Positions 26,501 to 41,129 of a stretch of 64,000 bases of DNA are shown one piece after another. The DNA is from Elgaria multicarinata webbii (lineage: Eukaryota > Chordata > Lepidosauria > Squamata > Anguidae), in the NCBI RefSeq assembly GCF_023053635.1, contig NC_086180.1, positions 39,484,947-39,548,946 of the forward strand. The letters run 5' to 3'. The notes below the pieces were generated by a model that ran no database searches, was not told where the DNA came from, and saw only the letters and a list, made by a program, of their open reading frames with translations. Each line of letters starts with the position of its first letter. Positions within the stretch are counted from its first letter, which is position 1. The position numbers and the translations under genes are program-made.

Positions 26501-29500
26501 GAAAAGGACTGGTGTGATGTGGTCTCGTTGGCCAGTCCCTGATAACAAATGTGCTGTCTGTTTTGTACCAGCCCAAGTTTCCGTACCGTTTTCAAAGGCA
26601 GAACCACATATACTGTATTGCAGTAATCCAGACAAGAGATTATCAGAACATGGATAGCTGCAGCTAGGCTATCTCTGTCCAGATAAGGGCGCAGATGGTA
26701 TATACTTTGCCTCTTTTTTCAATGCTAAAATCCAAACTATCCGCTCTGATCTGGCCAGCTCTGCTCCTCTTCCAGTTCCTGTTCCTCATCTGTCAGCTCC
26801 TCCTGCAAATTTCTCTGCGTTTTCTTCGGTCTCTGCGGATGAACTGTCTACAATACTGCGCTCTTCGAAGCCTTCCACTTGTTCTCGTGATCCGATTCCT
26901 TCTCGCGTCTTTATTAATCTTATTCCTGCTATCCTCCCTTCCTTGCTACATATTATTAATCTTTCTCTATCCTCTGGTTCATTTCCTTCTGCTTTTAAAC
27001 ATGCTACAGTCTCTCCCATTCTCAAGAAACCTACTCTTGATAGGCTATCTCTATCTAACTACCGACCTGTCTCTTTGTTGCCGTTTGTTTCAAAGATCCT
27101 GGAGCGTGCGGTCTACTCTCGCTGTCTTGACTTTCTTTCTAGTAACTCTGCTTTGGATCCATTTCAATCTGGATTCCGTCCTCTGCATTCCACCGAAACA
27201 GCCCTTACTAAGATCACCAATGATCTCCTTACGGCCAAGTCTAAAGGCCATTATTCCGTTCTTATTCTCCTTGATCTAACTGCAGCCTTTGACACGGTTG
27301 ATCATGATCTTCTCTTAGATTCCCTTCATGACCTTGGATTTTGTGGCTCTGTCTATAACTGGTTTGCCTCCTATCTAGCGGGTCGCTCTTTCAGCGTGTT
27401 GGCTAATGGCAGCTCGTCTTCCTCCTTTCCCCTTTCAGTAGGGGTTCCGCAAGGCTCGGTGCTTGGCCCGTTGTTGTTTTCCTTATACATGTTGCCCTTG
27501 GGCAAGCTTATTCAATCTCATGGCCTCCAATATCATCTGTACGCCGATGATACACAACTATATCTGTCATCTCCGGAACTTTCTCCTGATGTTCACGATC
27601 GTATCTCGGCATGTCTTTCAGATATCTCAGCTTGGCTGCTTCATCGTCGCTTGAAGCTTAACATGGCAAAGACTGAATTGCTTGTTTTTCCTCCTAAACC
27701 TTCTCCTCATCTCTCATTCTCTCTTACTGTCAATGATGTTACGCTTACTCCGGTCAAGGAAGCTCGTAGCCTTGGCTTTATCTTCGACTCCTCGCTCTCC
27801 TTTATTCCTCATATTGAGGCAGTAGCTAAATCTTGTCGATTTTTCCTGTATAATATTGCCAGGATTCGATCATTTTTGTCTGTCTCTTCTGCCAAGACGC
27901 TTGTTCATGCACTGGTTATTTCACGGTTGGACTACTGCAACCTTCTTCTCTCTGGCCTTCCTTCTTCTCACATCAGTCCGTTGGTTTCTGTTCACCACTC
28001 TGCCGCAAAGATCATCTTCTTGGCTCGCCGCTCCGACCATGTTACTCCGCTTCTGAAATCTCTTCATTGGCTTCCAATTCACTTCAAAATCCAATATAAA
28101 CTTCTCCTGTTAACCTTCAAAGCTTTTCATGGTCTAGCTCCTTCCTATCTCTCCTCTCTCATCTCACACTATTGCCCCGCTCGTGCTCTTCGCTCCTCTG
28201 ATGCCATGTTTCTCGCCTGCCCAAGGGCCTCTACTTCCCTTGCTCGGCTTCGTCCATTTTCGTCTGCTGCCCCTTACGCCTGGAACGCTCTTCCAGAACA
28301 TTTGAGAACTACAAGTTCAACCACAGCTTTTAAAGCTCAACTAAAAACTTTTCTTTTTCCTAAAGCTTTTAAAACTTGATGTTGTGCAGACTTCTACTGT
28401 TACTTTCTACTGTTAGTTTTTCCCTACCCTGTGCCTGCTTACCCTACCCTGTACCTGTTTGCATTCTCTTCCCCTCCTTATTGTTTTACTATGATTTTAT
28501 TAGATTGTAAGCCTATGCGGCAGGGTCTTGCTATTTACTGTTTTACTCTGTACAGCACCATGTACATTGATGGTGCTATATAAATAAATAATAATAATAA
28601 TAATAATAATATATCAGCCTAAGCTGATGAAAGATTCTCCTCACCACTGAGTTCACGTGCACCTCAAGTGACAGTTCTGGATCCAAGAGCACCCCCAAAC
28701 TACGAACCCAATCCTTTAGGGGGAGTGCAACACCCTCCAGAACAGGTTGAACAGCAACTAGCCGGACAGACAAACCACACGCTAACAGTACCTCTGTCTT
28801 GTCTGCACTGAGTCTCAGTTTGTTGGCCCTCATCCAGCCCATTATTATGCCCAGGCACTGATTCAGAGCAGCCACTGCCTTACCTGGGTTTGATGAAGAG
28901 GAAAGGTAAAGCTGGGTGTCATCTGCATATTGGAAGACATCTTAACACACATCGCTGGATAACCTCTCCCAGCGGTTTCATGTAGATGTTAAACAGCATA
29001 GGGGATAAAATAGAGCCCTGTGGAACCCCATGGCCTAGGCGCCATGGCACGGAGCAATAATTCCCCAGCACCACCTTCTGAACTTGGACAGCCAAGTAGG
29101 AGTGGAACCACTGCAACACAGTGCCTCCAACTCCCAACCAGACAACCTATCCAGAAGGATACCATGGCTGATGGTATTGAAAGCTGCTGAAAGGTCCAAG
29201 AGAATCAACAGGGCCTCACTCCTCCTGTCCCTTTCCTGGCAAAGGTAATCTCACAGAGTGACCAAGGCAGTTTCCGTTCCAAAACGAGGCCTGAAGCCCG
29301 AATAAAATGGATCTAGATAATTTGTTTAATTCAAGAGTGCCTGGAGTTGTCCTGCAAGCACTTGCTCAAGCACCTTTCTCAAGTGCTTATTAGTTATTAG
29401 TTAGCCTGCATTAAATAACCTTCCTTTCTTTTTGATACCAAATCAAAATGTTCTTTTTCGCCCAGACATTTTAAATTTAATTGGTTTAATTAATTTGTTT

Positions 29501-32500
29501 GTTTGTTGCCTCTTTTTTTGTAATTTTATTGTTGTTATACAGCATTTGTATTTTGTAATGTTATGTACATCTCCATGCGATCCCTTGTCAAATCATTAAT
29601 ACCTTTATAACATCATAGCATTAATACCTTTAATTTTGCAGATTGTTGTGCCTCCATGGCCAGCTTTCTCAAGTCTTCCATTTCTTTTTGAAACTGTTCA
29701 TTCTCTTGCTGAAGTTTTAAGCGTTCTTCACTGACAGAGCCACAGCTCTCCCTTTCAGAGTCGAGAATACTTTGCAACTTGTAGATCATTTCCCGACAAC
29801 GGCCTATCTCTTCCTCATAGCTTAATGAAATTTTAAACAAATAAATATATTCATACATTGAATATGCAATACTTATGATACTTAGCAACATACAGCTGAT
29901 TGTGGAATGATCAAATGATTGAAGATACAGGGCTTTGAAGCAGGACTAATATATAAATCTAATCCCTATACTCATCAAATAATGTATTTATTTCCTTCTA
30001 TTTTTCTTTTTGTCAGTGCATACTCAAATATTTCTTTAAGGCTGCAATTCCACTTCCCTGGAGTAATACCCACTGGGACTCACTTCTGAGTAAACATGCA
30101 TAGGGTTGCACTACACATTATTTAGTTAATGAATGTTTTAGAGGGATTTTGGGAGGATATTGAACCTTATGGAGAGTTTTTAGAAGGTACTATTTTTAGG
30201 ATCTGTTCCCCTCCGCCACCCCGATTATCCATGCATTTCAATTCATTTATGTTTTGAACACTATTACAAAAAGCTAGAATACTTTTTTATTATTAAAATG
30301 GCTCTACTATGCTATATTATGAGGACACATTTTGAAACTCAAACTTAGTATTCATAGAAGGAAATAAAATTTTGCAGGCTGACAAAAGAATTTTTGCAGT
30401 TCTGCAGTTGAAGCAAAAGCTCCTCCAGTCAGCTGCAGGCTTAGCCTAAGGGATGTGAATATATTAGCAAAAAAAGAAAAAGTGTGTGTGTGGGGGGGAG
30501 CCTTTAACAAGTTACAAGTAAAGAAGGACTTCTTATTTCCTATAGTCACAGTGCTGCAGGGCCTCTTTCACAAGAGTTGTACTGAAACCCCTGTAAGAAT
30601 ATCACCATTTTCCATTCAGTTGCAATAGGAAAAAAAATACTTTGGTCTTGCAATTCCTTGCTTCTTAGCTGATCTCAAGCATGATTCTGTCAGCAGCAAT
30701 AAAATCCTACGATGCACACCTGAAATGAACTCTTATCACGAACTCTCTCCCCCTCCTGCTCCCTCTGCTGCCTCTTCTTGGTCAGAAATCGGGTGGATTA
30801 GAACAAAGCAGGAGGATCTTATAGTGATATAAGTCTTAAGACTTATAGTGATGAGATAGCGTGAATATATATTGAAACTATTATATATGGTTCTCTCTCT
30901 CTCTCTCTGGAAGACAACCAGAGTCCAGATTGATAGCCACCCCAGATCATCCTTTAGGAATTCATCTCAATGCATAGTAGCATAATCTGGATCACCGTTA
31001 TGAACACTTTGGAAAAGGATTTACTTTGAAACATTTAGACAAGGGTGGAGAACCTTTTTTATGAATAGGAGATGAAAAGCAGTAGAAATACAACTATACC
31101 TATAGCTGTACGTGCAGATTTCAATTGGGAAAAGTGGCAACACATAAAAACAGTTCCCAATTGACCACATACCATATTTCAGCTCAGAGGAGTGATTTCC
31201 ATGCAGCTGTCTATTATTTTTGTAAAAAAGGAATCAATTGCTCACCCTACTTAAATTGTAAAATGATTACATACTCTGTGCCTATCTTTAAAGTAAGAGA
31301 CAGGATGGATATGAATACAAAAAAATGGATATAACAATGAACAGCTATGAAAATCCCAACCCAAGAGACTTTACAGAGAAGCAGTGAATGAAAATCATTG
31401 CCTGCTTGTAGCGTATAGAAGTTACTTACTTCATTTCCAGTTGCTTTATTTTGTTTTGTGCTGATTGTAGACTTAGCTGAAGATCATCTTTTGTACGTTC
31501 AGCATTCAGACACCTTTGGTAAAGTTCTTCTAGTTTTCTATAATCACCTTCATTTCCTCTACCTTCACGGTATATCTGATTGAGTTACAAAAACATATTG
31601 TATTTTTTCAGTTAGATTTCTGTAAAAATAACTTTGCCATTAGTGTTACACAGTTAATCACTCTGCACACCTTGGTTTCATTGAAGAAAGAGATATTTCC
31701 TTTCCACCATGATTATCTCCTCCCAAGAGATATCTGCCTATTTTAGCATCATTCAGGAATCACATGAAGGCTGTACTGTTTATCTTAGATGTTAGTGATA
31801 GACTGTGCATTTCCTGAGTTTGTATGATCTGGCAACAGCTCTCCATGCCTTGGTTAAATCAAGGCTAGACTACTGTGATTCCTTTTACATAGGGCTAACC
31901 TGAAGTGTCTGGAATCTTCAAGTGGTCCAAAATGCATCAGCTAGGTGGCTACCTGTGCAAAATATCAGGATCAGATAACCTCAATACTAAAAGATCTGCC
32001 TTGGTTGCCAATTGTTTTCTGGTCTCATTTCAAGGTATTGATTTTAACCTTTTAGGGAGTATTTGGATGATCATAGACGTAAAAGGAGGATCACGGATTA
32101 TGGATGACCATGGGGATAAATAAAACTATTGCGGATTCTCCCCTGACCCCACTACAAGCCATGAGCTGTGGTGGTAAAAAGCCACTCACTGCACACAGAG
32201 CTAGGCTTGGATGACACAGTAATGCATGATGCATCGCGGGTATTTATGCAAATTGCGGCTGTGAGCACAGCACACACCGAGAGGGGACCCACAATGGCTT
32301 CTTTTACCACCTTGATTGTCCAAACCCAGTCTTAAGGCCCTAAATAGCCTAGGGTCTGGCTATCTGAGGGGCTGCTAGCTTGGTTACTGAGATCAGCAGG
32401 AGAGGCCTTTTTGAAGAGACACTCAATTACAGAGGCTCACTTGTCAGGCGGGAAAGGTCGTTCTCCTGTGTTGCTTCTAAATGCTGGAACGCAATCCCTT

Positions 32501-35500
32501 TGGCATTACAACTGGTCTTCAGCATTTAGGAATGGGGTCTAGACAAATCTTTTAATATTGCTCTTTTAAATAATTATTGTTTTTAACAGTGGTTTTAAAT
32601 ATTTTATGATTGTATTTTATTATTGTTGTATGAATTCTTGTAAACAACCTTGACTGGTTAAAGAAAGACATACGCAATAAATATTAATTAGTAGGTTATA
32701 ATTATTAGTGAAGTTGTGTATGGCTATCATTTGTTATATGTTGATTGTTGGTACTATTTTGCTCTGCTTTTAGCATGGATTTGAAATATTGACAGCAAGA
32801 GCATTCCCTGAGTGGAATTCCACTCAGGATACTCCTGCCAGAGGGAACGAGTTGGCAGGCAGTCCTAGTCTCCTGTGTCCCTCTGCAGCCCCCAGCATCA
32901 CCTCCTACTTTGTTTTGGAGGGTCCCCCAGACTTCTGGAACAGATTTTCATGTGGCATAGGGGACTGCGGAGGTAGAATGGAATTGGCAAAGACTGCCTC
33001 CTCTCCTGTTCTGCTAGCAGAAACGCTCAGCTGGATCAGAGGTCTTTCCCAGATGGAAGTAGCCCTACTCCTGCAGGAGGCAGAATCTGGATCCAAGCCA
33101 ATGTTTACTGCCTGCTGCAGCTGGATTTGTACCAATATTGTATTGTTTTCACAGGTTTTAACTTCTTGAGCTGCCTCAAACACCAGTATGTGGCAAAGAG
33201 GCTATTAAATAAATTGTGAAAATTGCTGTTTTGAATCCCTCATATCATCTACCCATATTATAATTGTGTTCATGCTCCTAGTTAACAACTTTAAGGTTAG
33301 TTGCATTTTTTTAAACCTGGCCTTCTTGCTTTTCAAAGAGAGACATAGCAGAAGGTGAATGTTAGGATGATGCTCTTTTGCAGAAAGCAACTTTTGTGCA
33401 TGGAATAATTATTTTCCTAACACAAAAAGCTAATGGCAAGAAATAGGACACTGGATCCAAGGAATTTTACTTCATATAACTAGGGGCATGTCTACACGAG
33501 ACTTTTATCCCGGGGTCATCCCTGTGCATCCACATGACGCATAGAGGATCCCTGTGGCAACCAGGGATGACCCCTCCATTTTTGCAGGGTAACTGGTTTC
33601 CTAGTCATCCTGATTTTGCCTGCAGTCCTGGGAACGTTCCGAGGAACCCATGTCTACATCCCACATTAGGGCATTCTACTTTGTGCTCACCACCTTAATA
33701 AATTATACTGGTGGGCATGTGTGTAGGGACGCATCTCAGGGCCTGGGTTCATACAGATGCAGACAGCCCTTTAAATAACTTGGTCCAAGCTGTTTAAGGC
33801 TATAAAGCTAATCACCAGCACTTTAAAGCCATTGTGCTGTAGTGGTTTGAGTGTTGGACTAGGACTGGGTAGACCCAAGTTCAAATCCCCACTCAGCCAT
33901 TAAGCTCACTGCGTGACTTTGAGCCAGTCACTGACTCTCAGTCTAACCTATCTCTCAGGGTTTTTGTGGGGATTAAATGGAGAGGAGGAGTCATGTACAC
34001 CACCTTGGGCTCATTGGAGGAAAAGGCACGGTATAAATGTAACAAAATAAATAAATGCATATTTAAATTGATCCCGGAAACATACTGGCAACCAGTGTAG
34101 CCGGTACGAAATTGGTGTTATATGCTCTGATTGCCTCGTCCCCTCAAGCAAGCAGGCAGCTGCACCAGCTGAAACTTTTGAACAGTCTTTCGATACCGTA
34201 ACATGCATTCTCGGGCTGCCTTTGGTTGGGATGGCACCAGAACATGGATGACTATAGGTAGGTCTGCTTTCTCCAGATAGGGACACAGCTGGCAAATCAG
34301 CTGAAACTGATAAAAGGCCCTCCTGGTAACTGACACCACCTGCGCTTCCACAGATAATGCCGAGTCCAGGAGAACCACAGTTTCCCAGTGACTAGCTGGA
34401 AGAAACACGAGGTAGAGTTGTGTGCCAGTTGCATATTGATGACGCTTTAGCTCAAAACTCCAGATGACTTCTCTCAGTGTCATGTAGATTTTAAAAAGTA
34501 TGGGGGACAAGACAGAACCATGAGGCACTCCAAAGGCCGTGGCAATGGAGTGAAAAATGAGTCCTCCAACATCACCTTTCTGGGCAAGTCCCTCCAGAAA
34601 AGACTGCAGCCACTGTAACACCATGCTGTCCAGTACAATCCAGCTAGGAGACCCAGGATATCATGGTTGATAGTGAGGTTCAGGTTAGCTAACAAGGTTG
34701 AATCTCCGCGATCCATTCTCCAATGTAAGTCATCCACCAGTGACCAAGGCTGATTCTAACTCAAAATCAGGTTGGAAAGCAAATTGGAATGGATCCAAAG
34801 AGTTAGCAACATCCAAGATCATCAGAAGCCACCATCTTTTCTAGGATGTTACTAAAGAATGGTACATTAGCTACTAGGCGATATATCCAGATTCAAAGGA
34901 CTGGCCACCAATGTAGTGATGGTCACCAGTTTGGATGGTTTTAAAAGGGAGTTGGATAAATTCCTGGAGAAGGCTATCAATGGCTACTAGCCCTGAAGGT
35001 TATGTGCTACCTCCTACTTTATTGGTCCCTGGTCAACAGCTGGTTGACCACTGTGTGAACAGAGTGCTGGACCCTCGGTCTGATCCAGCATGCCACTTAT
35101 GTTCTTATTCAAATTTGGGTGTTTTTTAAAAAACAATTGTTTAACCACTGGCTGTTTAAGTGCATTGGAAACCACACCCTGCTTCAAAGAGGTATTAACC
35201 ACTTCTGAGGTCCAGATGGTAGGCCTAGTCCTGGCATCTTTTAATATCCAGGAAGGCATGAATCCAAAGAGCAGGTGGTGGTCTCAAACCACCAAGTAAT
35301 TTGTACACATCATCAGGCTGCACAAACTGAAATCTATCCAAAACGATACGATTACATGGAACCCTGGCCACTTCCATCTCTGACTCTCTCAAAACAATGA
35401 TGTCCAAGTCAGAATGAATGTGAGCGATTTTGTCTGCAAAATGTCATGCAAACAAAACATAATGTGGTGGAACTGCCTAGCCATTTATTACAACAGTACC

Positions 35501-38500
35501 TTTGTATTTACCTCAGAATGGTTTGAATGCTTTGCCTAGATCTTTTCCATACCACATAGTAAGTATTAGGTTTTTCTAGGCATACAATCCCATGAAAATT
35601 AGCTTGGGTAGTGCCACAACGATAAGCATACTACAAACTAATTCATAAAAACTGCACAATAGGAAAGAAGTTTTACCTTCTCTAATTCTTCTTCCACTGC
35701 TCGCCTTTCTCTAACAGCCCGCTCAATTTGGCTCTGCTTCTCTCCACACTCCTACCAAGAAAACAAAGTGCAAGCAATCTAAAAATCAGGAAGTCCAATA
35801 ACGCTGTAATTGCATTTGGCAAACAATGTCGGGTAGAACTATCAAGCACCTGGTACCAATATGTGCACTGTCTTCAGCATATGACATATGGACACGTTCT
35901 GCCTTCTTTTAGCTTTCTTTATCCTTTAGTGTCCTGCCTTCATTCACTGCTCCCAAGAGAGAAGAAGTAGCCCCCAGAGAGTGGAGGAGTGCATTTTGGC
36001 CCAGGGAACAATCCGTAGACGTCTTTAAGGCTGAATCGGCCCTCTGTTATCCCAGGTTCTTAAGAAGGACATCTCCATCCTTGGGCATAACAGAAAGTAA
36101 GGCTGTGCCTGAGCCATCCATTCATAGGGCTTTGAGTTCCTCCATGATACTCTATGGCAGATTGTAAAAATGTTGAGCCTCAACAGCACCTTTATGGTAT
36201 TTTGGGGGCGGGGGAGCCCATTCCAGTTCATTAACTTACTTAAAGTATTTGGGAAGGCTACTTCCCTGGAGGCAGGCTTTAGTTTAGGAAACTGAATTCA
36301 TGAGACAGCCCACATTTCTCCCCACCTCAGAAACTGAAACTTAAACGAACAGTTGCAGCAAAATCTAAACCATACCATTTGATTTTTTAAAAAATTTAAC
36401 AACACATAATAAATCATATACATACATAACAATAACATTTCTTTTCATTTCATAGCTATACATTCTACTTCTTAAACTAACTCACATTAATAAGTGCCCC
36501 CCACCCTCGGGATCTTATTCTACTTTCCAAAAATGCATTGAGTCTTCTAGAGGTGTTCTTCCTCTCTCTTTTGACAAAACATACCATTTGAAGTGCTGTT
36601 AGTTCTTCTGTTAATCGGGAAATCTGTATATTATACCTTTTCCTTTCATTTTCCACCTAATTTTAAAAAATAAATTGTATATTATGCAATAGCTATTTGT
36701 TCTAATCATACAATGCACTATTATGGCTGAAGGACCTACAGGCCAATAAACAGGTTGAATTATATTAAAGAAGATAGGATATATAAAGAGGAATAAAAGG
36801 AATAAAAGTAACTGTAAAATTATGCCTGTGTATTGCTGTGCTAAGTAAATATATCCTATATTTTTGTGCAAGATGTCCTATCTAATATTCCTGGAGACAC
36901 CTTTGAAAGAATAAATGACTATAAGGAATAATTATCTTATGTGAACTGCCCAGAAAGCTTTGGCTATGGGGCGGTGTACAAATGCAATAAATAAATAAAA
37001 TAAAATAAAATAAAATACTCAAAAATAAAATGTTATAAAACATGTGGGAAACAGCATTTTTCTCTTTAAAAAGCTATGTAATACTAAACACTGTCACACG
37101 TTGTTTTTCTTTTAATGATTTTCTAATTTAAAAAAGAATACATATTGGGAATACATATTTAGTTCAACAGTCCAGACTTGACTACAGTTCAAAAATAAAT
37201 TCCAATGAGAAAACCAACATTAAATACACAAATGAATAGGCTTTTTGAATTCAAAGATAAACTGCTGCAAACTTACAATTTTGTTCAGTATTACATATTT
37301 AATGAAGTGCAAAGTTGGTATACCAATTCTATTGTTTCTGACTACCTTGAAATAGTCCTTATACTAATACTGTCAATAAGAAATCTTAATTTTCTTTTAA
37401 TAATGAAGCCAATAGCATCACTGAGTCCAGTGAAGTACACAGAGGTATGACTCAGAATCTACATAATTTGCCATATGTTTGTAAGATTGTAGTGCCTGAA
37501 TTTGCTTTCCTTTTCCCCCTCCTCCTCCCTCCCAATCCCCTTTCCTTTTGTCTTTTAGATTGTAAGCCTGTGGGCAGGGACTGTCAAGAAATACTTTTGT
37601 AAGCCGCTGTGAGAGCCTTTTTTGGCTGAATGGCGGCATAAAAATCCTTAAATAAATAAATAAATAAATATGTCTCAAGGTAGGCATACAACATGAATCT
37701 ATGACAGCCATTTTGGATTTCAGTATGGCAGCTACTATTTGCAAGACCACCAACCTGACTTTTCTAAACAGAGGTGGATCATCTCTGATTGAAACACAGT
37801 TTTGCCACCACTTGTGGTACTGATTGGCTACAATGACAAAATCTACAGACAAAGGGTTGTATCCAGTAGTGTCATTCCACTAGCTCAAAGCTTCTACCAC
37901 TTGCAGAAACCACATTTTTCTCCATGCACAAGTGTCAAATCTAATACTTTGAGTCCACTTGTGCAAGTTGTTACAGAACTCATTATGACTTAAACTAGGT
38001 GTTGCTTGCACTAGTTGGCATGCCAATTGTTGTAATTTCCAGCTTCATTGGTTGCCAGTCCGGGTCCAATTCAAAGTGCTGGTATTAACATTTAAAGCCC
38101 TAAACGGCTTGGGGCCGGGCTATCTGAAGGAACGCCTCCTCCCGTATGTACCTGCCCAGACCCTAAGGTCATCCTCAGGGGTCCTTCTCCGTGAGCCCCT
38201 GCCAAAGGAAGTGAGGCAGGTGGCTACCAGGAGGAGGGCCTTCTCTGCTGTGGCACCCCAGCTGTGGAATGAGCTCCCTAAGGAGGTTCGCTTGGCACCT
38301 ACATTATATGCTTTTAGACGCCAGGTGAAGACCTTTTTATTCTCCCAGCATTTTAACAGTCTATAAATAATTTTTAACTTGGTGTTTTAAATTTGTAATT
38401 TTGCATTGCTGCTGTTTTTATCTGGTTGAGCTTTTATATTGTATTTTATATTATGGTTTTATACTGTTGTTTTATACTTTGAATGTTTTTAATTTTTGTG

Positions 38501-41075
38501 AACCGCCCAGAGAGCTCCGGCTATTGGGCGGTATAGAAATGTAATAAAATAAATAAATAGATAAATAAATAAAATTTTCCACTAGCAAAACATTGGATAT
38601 AATCCCTTATTGGTCCATTAATACTTTACAAGAATTTACTTTTTTGTTAAAAATGCACTTCCGCATAATTTTTTCAGATGAGATATCTATTTTTAACATT
38701 AAAATGTAGCATATTTTTCAGTTTCAATTACACACATTTTTCAGTTTTAACTATGAAGTTCCAGCTGAATTTGCAATTTAAGTTCTTTAAACTTAGGTCA
38801 TTCATTTGTATTGGCTCTGATGGAATTCAATTTATATAATTTGTCTAAATATTTTGTTTATAAAGAGCAGTAAGTTTTCCAATTACAGCCCCAATCAACA
38901 AATGAAGTTATTTAAATCTTCTAACATCGGGCATCCAGAAAGAAATGTTTGCAAATCGAGATCAATTTCACATTTATACAAAAATAGTTTTTAAAGTATT
39001 AGTACTATTGATGTTATTTTTTAAAAAAGAAATTGTAAGAAAACAAAAGTTTTAAGCATGATAACTCACTTCCTTTCTAGTTCTTGATGCAGCATCTTGA
39101 AGCAGCTGAGAAACTGCTTCCTTCATATTTTCAATTTCCTCTTCTTTTTGTTTCTCAGCTAGCATTGCCTAGGGAAGGAAATAAGAGGCATATCCCATTT
39201 AAAAAACCTTCCTGTAGAGAACAAGCCAAGCCACAATTCTGAATAATAAGTAGTTAAAGGCTGTGGTTTTCTACTAAACAGAAAATAAAATGATGGTTTC
39301 TTAACAGGCTCCAAAACACTGATGTTTAATATACACTCTCAATGAGCTTTGGAATCTCCGACATCTCTGCATGTGGATCACTCTAACCCCAGCTAATTGT
39401 GTGCTTTGCATTTTACATATCATAAGCCAATTTTTGGAATTCTACCACAGTATAAAAGCAACAAAGAAGTTCCTTAAAAAGTCCAAATTGTGGATGCTAA
39501 ACTTGTGATCTCAACCCAAAAGCTGCCTGTCAAACCATTCAAAAGACAAGAACCTCTTTCTAGAAGCAACAAATATAGGAATTCCCCAACAGCATTTGTC
39601 TACCTCATTGTTGCACTTTTCCTGGTTTTGAACAGGTTTTTTTCTTGATAGAATTTTCAGTTTAGTAATATGGAGGTGTTATTTGTGACCCTTCCACCTC
39701 CAAGATATCCAGTCTGAATAATTTCCCCCCTTCCGTGGGTAGAATATAAATATATAATAACCTAGGGAATGATCCAGTGTTTCAGCACATCCTTATTTTC
39801 TTGTCCTTTGCATCTATTCTATGTGCAAAATTCTCCAACTGCCAATCCCCTTGTTCTATCCTTCCTTCTTCATGCAGGGTGAAAACTAGATCATCCCTTT
39901 CTTCTTAGTTTTGATTATCAAAATACAAGTACTTTAAAGATCGATTTTAAGCATTGATTATTTTGAATTGAAACATACTAGTACCACTCCTTTAAAAAAC
40001 ATATTCAAAATTATGCATTAATTAAATTAATTAATTAATTATTGCAAGATGAAACGTTTTTCTTTCTGAAGTGCTGCTTTTCCTTAATTCAGTTGCACTT
40101 AGTACAGCCCTTTGAACTACCAGGATGATTTAGAGTTGACGACAAAATCTTTTGCTTTATGGGGGTGGAAATGTCATTCTTGAATTGCATTCATGGCAAA
40201 CATTATACAAGCCCTGTGATTAACTGTTTTAATGTCAAATATGAGAAATTATGACTTTACATTGTATGCTCTAAGGGAAGATCTCTTCAATGGGATCTCC
40301 AACGAGACATCCCAAATTTTAATCTAGTGTACCAATAAAAAACTTTAGACATTTCCCAGTCATTCCAGTGAGGGTAGTTCAGCTACTTTAGAAAATGTCA
40401 ACTGTGCTTGGTGGAAAAGAAATCACATTTCCTGAAACTGAATGATGAAGGTTTTCCAGTGACAGAGTTATACAAGGCACAACTTGCGTTAAAATCTTGA
40501 AAGCCTGAGAGTATTCATCAGCAAGATATATAGCATTCATATATAAAGTGTGAGATTTAGTTTGAGAGGGTCCCCTTCTGTGAACTATTCCACTCAGAGA
40601 AGCTGGCTTCCCCAATTTCATCCAATTTCTCTTTCCCACTCCAGCCCTCCATGCCATATTCTATGCCATTCTACAGGACTCCCTAAATCTGAGGAGTGAC
40701 TTTTCATGGGGTACAGAAGGCTACATTGGGCAGGGACAGAAAAGCATCTATGTGACAAGAGTTCTAGTGCTTCTCGGGATCCAACCCCATGGTTCTAGTT
40801 ATTTTTGGAAAGAGTAATTAGGTAGTTACTTAATCAAGTTGTATAAAATTCAGGTAACAAAATCAACCCCCTAGAGCTTTGCTTACCTGACTCTTTTGCA
40901 GATTAGCTTCTTCTAAGAGTTGCAAGCTGTCACGGACCTTTACCATGGCATCATACTTCTCTCCTTCTGTATCAGTGCACTTTGTTTGCAAGTCCTGGAT
41001 TTGTTTTTCTAGGCTTGTTCTTTCTGTCCTTAGCTGTTTAGAATCTTGGGCAGCTACACAAAGTCTGTATATTAA

Positions 41076-41129
<54 letters not shown>

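Larger units (their letters stand above)
33768..35450 (-). mobile_element. CR1/L3-like LINE with nested SINE and CR1 insertions
   Basis: On the minus strand it encodes decayed RT pieces: [19 protein letters not shown] near 34540, a [10 protein letters not shown] remnant of the YADD motif near 34430, and upstream sequence at 35115-35420. A SINE (33829-34055) and a plus-strand CR1 end (34880-35112) interrupt it. Several stops and frameshifts show that it is old. Confidence 0.7.

Noticed and set aside
26695-27279. A 194-residue leucine-rich, membrane-like open frame
   Set aside because: It is an out-of-frame shadow of the L2 reverse transcriptase frame.
32789-33183. Overlapping open frames on both strands
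   Set aside because: Intronic GC-rich sequence without a recognisable domain. The overlap on both strands argues against coding.
33829-34055. A functional tRNA gene
   Set aside because: The A and B boxes are present, but the cloverleaf is not and a SINE body and tail follow.
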